Assembly: GCA_963942565.1 (NCBI GenBank)
Contig: OZ012689.1
Span: 25,070,968-25,134,967, forward strand
DNA length: 64,000 nucleotides
Direction: 5' to 3'
Source of the DNA: Maea johnstoni
Lineage: Eukaryota > Annelida > Polychaeta > Spionida > Magelonidae
In this document: piece after piece, positions 59,096-64,000 of the stretch
How positions within the stretch are numbered: position 1 is the first letter of the stretch
Layout: every line of letters starts with the position of its first letter
The notes under the pieces: generated by a model
Database searches by the model: none
What the model saw: only the letters and a program-made list of their open reading frames with translations
Told to the model about the DNA's origin: nothing
Translations under genes and position numbers: made by a program

Positions 59096-60140
59096 TACTG
59101 TAAAACCACTCAGAAAAAAATTGGACTTGGGGCAAAAGTGTTGATATGCTGAAATGTATAGGACAAAATTTGAATTAAGTTTCTATGCTTAGTGGTCCAG
59201 TATATCTTCTTTTATCTTTGAGAGGCACAGAACCATGTCTGAAGAAGAAACAGTTTCCATGGAAACTAATGTGACTAGGTGTTAACATTGACTTGGTTGC
59301 AATAATGGTGAACATATTGGCCAGTAAATAATGCCTGTTTAGTGGTAACATGTGTGGGAAGATTTGGCTGTATTTTATGGCCCCCTACATCATATTTTTG
59401 ATGCTATTTTAGACCTTACACGTCTGGGTCAAGTTATCTGTTTGTTATGCAGTTAGCTTTCTGCTTTGGCACAAAAGGGGGTCACTCTTCGGGCCTCTAA
59501 CCCCTGAAGGTTGATTTAATTGCAGTTCTTTCTGGTGCCAAGAGCACGTGACTTATACACTCGTGAAACCTTGAGAACTGCAGCCAAGGGTGCGTTAGTT
59601 GGTTAGTTGCTGAAATGTATTGCTTGCTCCAGACAGGAGATACTTCAACTCTTTAAATTTGATCTCCACAAGCGGGTAGTTATGTCAAGAATTGGAAATA
59701 GTGCCCCATTCAGAGGTCATGCCCAGGGCGCCTGTCTGCGAGCACCCCTATTAAATCAGGGTGCAGTGGATATTTAGGGATTTTATGCCCTTCCCCAACC
59801 TGTTTTAATAAAAAGTGTAGGTTTGATGTCTGTGTAGCTAATAAGGCCGAGACTCGTTATGAACTTGGACCCACCTCACTCAGGCATGGGAGATAACCAC
59901 TATGTTACTTTACTGGTACCCTGCGAATAAAGCGGCAATAAAACCGTCGCATGCGAAGACATCTTTACAGAATTAGATATACACGATGAGACATGTCTGC
60001 ACAAATCACCTGCACCTTTGATAGATTTATTGTCTTCATAGGGGAAAAGAAAAGGTCAAAAGTGCATTTGATTTTTACCAGATCCTTAGCTTGGATGTTT
60101 GTGTCATGTTTTAGCAGGAGAATTGCCTTGGGAATAGGTT
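59096..60140. other. Unique DNA; nothing callable
   Basis: 59,920-60,020 (GCAATAAAACCGTCGCATGC, CACCTTTGATAGATTTATTG) has homeobox- and TCF-like words. No gene was recognised. Confidence 0.3.
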
Positions 60141-60710
60141 TGTTGGTAGTAAATTTCTGCAGTTGGTTTTGATGCTAAATGGAAACCCTTTACATCTTTA
60201 ATTTGAGTTAGAGTTTGAGTTAGGTAGAATACTAAAAGGATAAGAAGCTGTCTTGTTACCCCATGTATGAATACTTGCTGGAGACCCTTTCTTTGACCTA
60301 GTTGAAAAGATGTACTCGTTTGAGTTAGAATACGAAAAGGATAAGGCCAAGAAAAAAATATTGTTTGTTTCCTGTAACGGTCTGAAAAAAAATTGGATAG
60401 GTAGGTCGGTAAAAAAAATAATTTTGCATTATTTTTTTGGTCAAAAATGTGTGTTTTATGCATGTTTTACGTTGATTGGGAGTTGGGAGGGCGGAAAAAA
60501 CTTTAGGGTAGGGATTTTTTTGAATAAAAACTTGTTAGGGTAGGGTTACAGGAAACAAACAATTTTTTTAAGGCCTAGGAAGCTACCATGTTACTCTAAG
60601 TATGACTACTTGCTGGAGACCCTTTTGACCTAGTTGAGAAGAGACGTTTATTTGAGAGTGGTAGAAAGCTAAGTGAAAAGATAAGAAGCATGTCTTGTTA
60701 CCATTAGTGC
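60141..60710. repeat. ~101-bp tandem repeat, about 3 units, split by a family C MITE
   Basis: AAAAGGATAAGAAGCTGTCT (60,236), AAAAGGATAA / TAGGAAGCTACC (interrupted) and GAAAAGATAAGAAGCATGTC (60,675) are the same site in three units. ACTTGCTGGAGACCCTTT lies in two of them. Confidence 0.8.
60345..60575 (+). mobile_element. Family C MITE with two paralogous empty sites
   Basis: GGCCAAGAAAAAAATATTG to CAATTTTTTTAAGGCC, flanked by TAA (60,342-60,344) and TAG (60,576-60,578). Neighbouring units keep the site uninterrupted with TAA. Confidence 0.88.
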
Positions 60711-60840
60711 TAATACTCACCTGAAAACTCATTTTTCTCCGTGGAAGCACACATTTGTCTGTCAGAGCTGAATGGATCACTGAAGAGATGAGGAGGAGGA
60801 GGGAACAGTTGCATAAAACATCTTAAGGTTTAGGAATGCC

Positions 60841-61044
60841 TTAACCCTGCTGGAGGCTAATATGGCCAATACAAAATGATGCAAAAAACCTGAAAAATGA
60901 CTGAAACCCTGGTATGTGCGGCTTTTCTGAGACTACTCAGTGAGAGCTATCCAATGAATACCAACATGACATGGATTAGAGTTTCCAAAGATCTTTGCAT
61001 TCTCGTGCTTTGGGCGAATGTAGGCTAAGCATTGGAAGGGTTGA
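60841..61044 (+). mobile_element. Family A MITE
   Basis: TTAACCCTGCTGGAGGCTAA to AGCATTGGAAGGGTTGA, with a small deletion in the left end. Confidence 0.83.
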
Positions 61045-61069
61045 GATTAGGAATGCCCTAAAGTTTCCC

Positions 61070-61281
61070 ATAACATTTCAATACTGAGGCTACTTTCGTC
61101 CAAAGCACAAGGACGCAAAGATTTATGAAAATCATCTAAACCCTGTCATATTGGTATACATTGGAAAGCTCTCGCTGAGCACTTTCAGATGAGTACCCAT
61201 ATGCCATGGTTTCAGTCATTTAAAAGTTGTTTTGCATCATTTTGTGTAGGTCAAATTAGCAACCTGCAGCATTAGGGTTAA
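61070..61281 (-). mobile_element. Family A MITE
   Basis: ATAACATTTCAATACTGAGG to CTGCAGCATTAGGGTTAA. It faces the copy 26 bp upstream in inverted orientation, so the pair could form a hairpin. Confidence 0.83.
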
Positions 61282-62027
61282 TGAGTAAATTGTATCCTTA
61301 AGGTTACCTCATAGATGAAATTAAGGGAAAAGTGTTTTCTTAAAGTAAAGGAACCTTTAATAAGCTATGCCTTATCTAAAGATGTGTAATGTAACTAAGC
61401 CTTGGCCTCATTAACATAGGCTTTATGTACTTCATTTTCATGTCTCCTTGTTAAAATATTATCTGTTGTACATGAAACTTCTTGAAATTTTGGATAGTAC
61501 GATGCATTCTCATTATAGTCACGGGGGAGTGGTTGTTTTTCTTGTGATAATCATTTCTCACTCAGATATTTTATTTGATTAATTAAATGGAACCATGACC
61601 CTTGTCCTGCCCATTTTTAGCAAATATTGTTTTGTGATCACCATTGTTTCAGCTCTTATTTATTTATGTGCATGTCAAAAGCCATGTAGTGTATTCATCT
61701 ACAAAAAATATTGTTTCAGAGAACAGAAGCATCAAATCTTTCAAATATTGAAAACTTATGTAAATTTCATTTTGCACCAACTAGATTTCATTTCAAGATT
61801 ATATTTTCTCCTGTTTGTATTATCCACGCTTGATCCTCCTAACCACGATGTTCTTATTTTTCTTGCAGTCAGCAAAATTTGATCCAATCATCAGTACGTT
61901 CATGTATTGACGCCAGAGTGTTGGTGAGTAATAGCTATACATTCATAGAAGTAGATTGAGAACTACCTCAAGATAAGGCACTGTGCACCAAGTGATGAAT
62001 GCTAGCATTAGAGTTTCAGGAAAGGGT
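61282..62027. other. Unique DNA; nothing callable
   Basis: A 95-codon plus-strand frame at 61,595-61,882 is hydrophobic and AT-rich, without motif. Confidence 0.35.
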
Positions 62028-62240
62028 TTTTACCCTTCCAATGCTGAGGCTACTTTCGTCCTAAGAACAATGACGCACAGATTTTTGAAAACCGTCTAAA
62101 CCCTGTCATGTTGGTATTCATGAGATAGCACTCGCTGAGTACTCTCAGATGAGTACCCATTTGTCAGGGTTTCAATCATTTTCAGGATTTTTACATCATT
62201 TTGTATTTGCCAAATTAGCCACCAGCTGCTTAAGGGTTAA
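62028..62240 (-). mobile_element. Family A MITE
   Basis: TTTACCCTTCCAATGCTGAG to CAGCTGCTTAAGGGTTAA. Close to the family consensus apart from the first TTAA. Confidence 0.85.
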
Positions 62241-62700
62241 TGCCAAATCGGTTAATTATAGTACTGTTACTACAAGAATGATCTATGTTGAGGAACATAA
62301 AGGTTTGTCGAACAGTCCTATACTCCTGTTACAAGTCAATATCAATTCTTGCAGTTTTTTTCTAGTCTCCTATTAAATCATACACATATCCCAGAATGTA
62401 TATAATGTCAGATGTATTATTTTATGCTACGTTTTAGTTCTACGGGACATGTTTGATAGCTTTCATTTATAGACTGGAAGGGTACTTGTGTACCAATGAC
62501 CAGCCAATTGTAGTAGGACCACCATTTATGTTGCAAACTGGGAAGTTTTTTTCCTAATATCCTTATGAGGTATGCTGATATTGAAAAATTTGTAAAGGCA
62601 TTTGGTATGACTGACTATTCTTAGTTCTGCACTCAATATTAGCCCATTGTGAAAGGACTTAAACTAACGTTGGACACTGTAAGGAGTTTTTCCTATTTCC
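62241..62700. other. Unique DNA; nothing callable
   Basis: No gene or repeat was recognised. Confidence 0.35.
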
Positions 62701-62915
62701 TTAACCCTTTTGCTGCTGGTGGCTAATTTGATCAATACAAAATAATGTGAAAAAAGCTGAAAAATGACCGAAACCCTGGCAAATGGGTACTCATCTGAGA
62801 GTACTCGATGACAGCTTTCTAATGAATAGCAAGATAATAGGGTTTAGGTAATTTTTTAGAGATTTTTGAATTCTTGTGCCTTGGACAAAAGTAGTCTCAG
62901 CATTAAGAGGGTTAA
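62701..62915 (+). mobile_element. Family A MITE, full length
   Basis: TTAACCCTTTTGCTGCTGG to CAGCATTAAGAGGGTTAA, 215 bp, TTAA on both sides. Confidence 0.87.
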
Positions 62916-64000
62916 TGTAAATATGATGATATTATAAAATGTGTAGAAACATTTAGTTTGCGAGACTACCTTAGGACATATTTTGCAGCTTTTTACATGC
63001 TCTAGAGGTAGTTGAGCAGCATTTAGTAGCCCATGCAGTAGGGCCACTGTAATCACTGCATCTATGAGTATGTATAAGGAGTTGGCTCATCACCCAATAA
63101 ATCACGCTGCTACCCCATTATAGGGTTTTCTGTAGAGGAGCACAGGGTAATAGGAAGTCACAGAGAGACAGATATCCAATCTCATCTGTGCAACCTTTTT
63201 CCATGCACGATTTGGGTGATATTCTGCCAGCTATGTTCATGATGGCTAGAGCTGTCATCAGTTCCGGTAGCCCATGCTCGTAAGCACGAGAAAACGCTGC
63301 CCCTAGATAACCACGCTTATAAATCACGGCCGCACCGATGCCTGCTAATATTAATCGGTGCCAGGTTAAACTTCATGATGGCAAAAAAGCTGACAGGAGT
63401 TGTGTGCGAACAGCCGTCTGGGAAGAGCATTAAGCCGGTGGTTGACACTCAATCTGGCAATATCTTACTGAAAACTATGCTGAACTTTTTGCTATCTGCC
63501 ATTTTGCGTTCCTAAATCTTATTTCTCAACCTTTTTTTTTTGACATTACCGTTCTCCCTGTACAAGTTCTTGGTTAGGTCACAGTGTCTTTTACTACTTA
63601 GGGTGCAGAGCTGATAGGGAAATATTGTGGAAGAAAACTTAACCATTTTCTACTGGAGTGCATGCTTGGTCTGACAACTTCGGACTTAACTTCTCGATCA
63701 GATAACTTTTTGAAAATCGTTTGAAGGGGGAATGTTAAAATTATTTAGATCAACAATTTTCTTTCAAATGCTTTTCAAAATATTTCCTTGTTATCAAGAT
63801 ATTTCCTTGAACAGGTGAATAGGTTAAATGTGGCTTCCAAGAGTTGGACAGAAAAGGTGCTGACTGCTTTGGACTTAATTTTCTAAACAAAAAAAAGTTG
63901 GTTCGTTGCATGCTTTTCAAAAAATATCATACAAAATCAAAGCACTTTTTCAACAAAAAAATAGAAATATGGAAAAATGTTGATTAGAAACCATCCAACA
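62916..64000. other. Unique DNA with a candidate regulatory block and a weak B remnant
   Basis: 63,100-63,400 is GC-richer with CTGCTAATATTAATCGGTGC, GCTTATAAATCACGGCCGC and GAGCTGTCATCAG. A 69-codon minus-strand frame (63,118-63,327) crosses it without known motif. 63,640-63,830 has B-like words (ATCGTTTGAAGGGGGAATG). Confidence 0.3.

Noticed and set aside
63118-63327. 69-codon minus-strand frame (RGYLGAAFSRAYEHGLPEL)
   Set aside because: It looks protein-like in composition, but no family or splice context can be shown; better read as part of a GC-richer non-coding block.

Overview
The window is AT-rich animal nuclear DNA, most likely from a marine invertebrate. The evidence is two DIRS-like tyrosine-recombinase (YR) retrotransposons, L2/CR1-type LINE tails, a tRNA-derived SINE, and very dense small DNA transposons and minisatellites in otherwise non-coding DNA. 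The species and phylum cannot be fixed from the sequence. Nothing bacterial is present: no operons, rRNA, CRISPR array or replication origin. The window looks like intergenic DNA or the inside of very large introns. The only host coding candidate is one 53-bp putative exon at 15,639-15,691.

Layout. Positions 1-2,950 hold the right part of a DIRS-like element (reverse transcriptase, RNase H, tyrosine recombinase, inverted terminal module). From 2,950 to about 53,000 the sequence is a mosaic of non-coding DNA and repeats. Family A is a ~200-215 bp TTAA-flanked MITE of piggyBac type, with about 25 whole or partial copies over the window. Family B is a ~230 bp TTAA-flanked MITE (TTAACCCATTAATGCTCAC...), with about a dozen recognisable copies. 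Family C is a ~230 bp PIF/Harbinger- or Tourist-like MITE with GGCC ends and a 3-bp TAA-type target duplication, in seven copies. Two hAT-type MITEs, a palindromic TGACGGA-rich MITE, two full tRNA-SINEs plus fragments, and two 5'-truncated LINE tails complete the set. Positions 52,712-57,252 are a 4.5-kb segment bounded by long inverted arms, with a second, older DIRS-like fossil between them. The mosaic resumes from 57,257 to the end.

Tandem arrays are unusually common. Measured periods include 43 bp x12, 51 bp x4, 54 bp x10, 61 bp x7, ~80 bp x7, 93, 97, 101, 118 bp x17, 119, 129 and 167 bp, plus a pure (TC)94 tract and ~350 bp of (TA)n. At least three arrays (31.7-33.8, 43.1-43.7 and 46.3-46.7 kb) have a MITE terminus inside their unit, so MITE ends appear to have seeded them. 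Several MITE insertions also lie in locally duplicated DNA that keeps an empty copy of the same site. This dates the insertions after the duplications and fixes the target duplications (TTAA for A, TAA for C) from sequence alone.

Some non-repetitive blocks (17.6-17.9, 24.9-25.7, 27.4-27.8, 42.9-43.1, 48.4-48.8 and 63.1-63.4 kb) are richer in GC and in homeodomain- and TALE-like motifs than their surroundings. They are the best places to look for conserved regulatory DNA, but this is inference.
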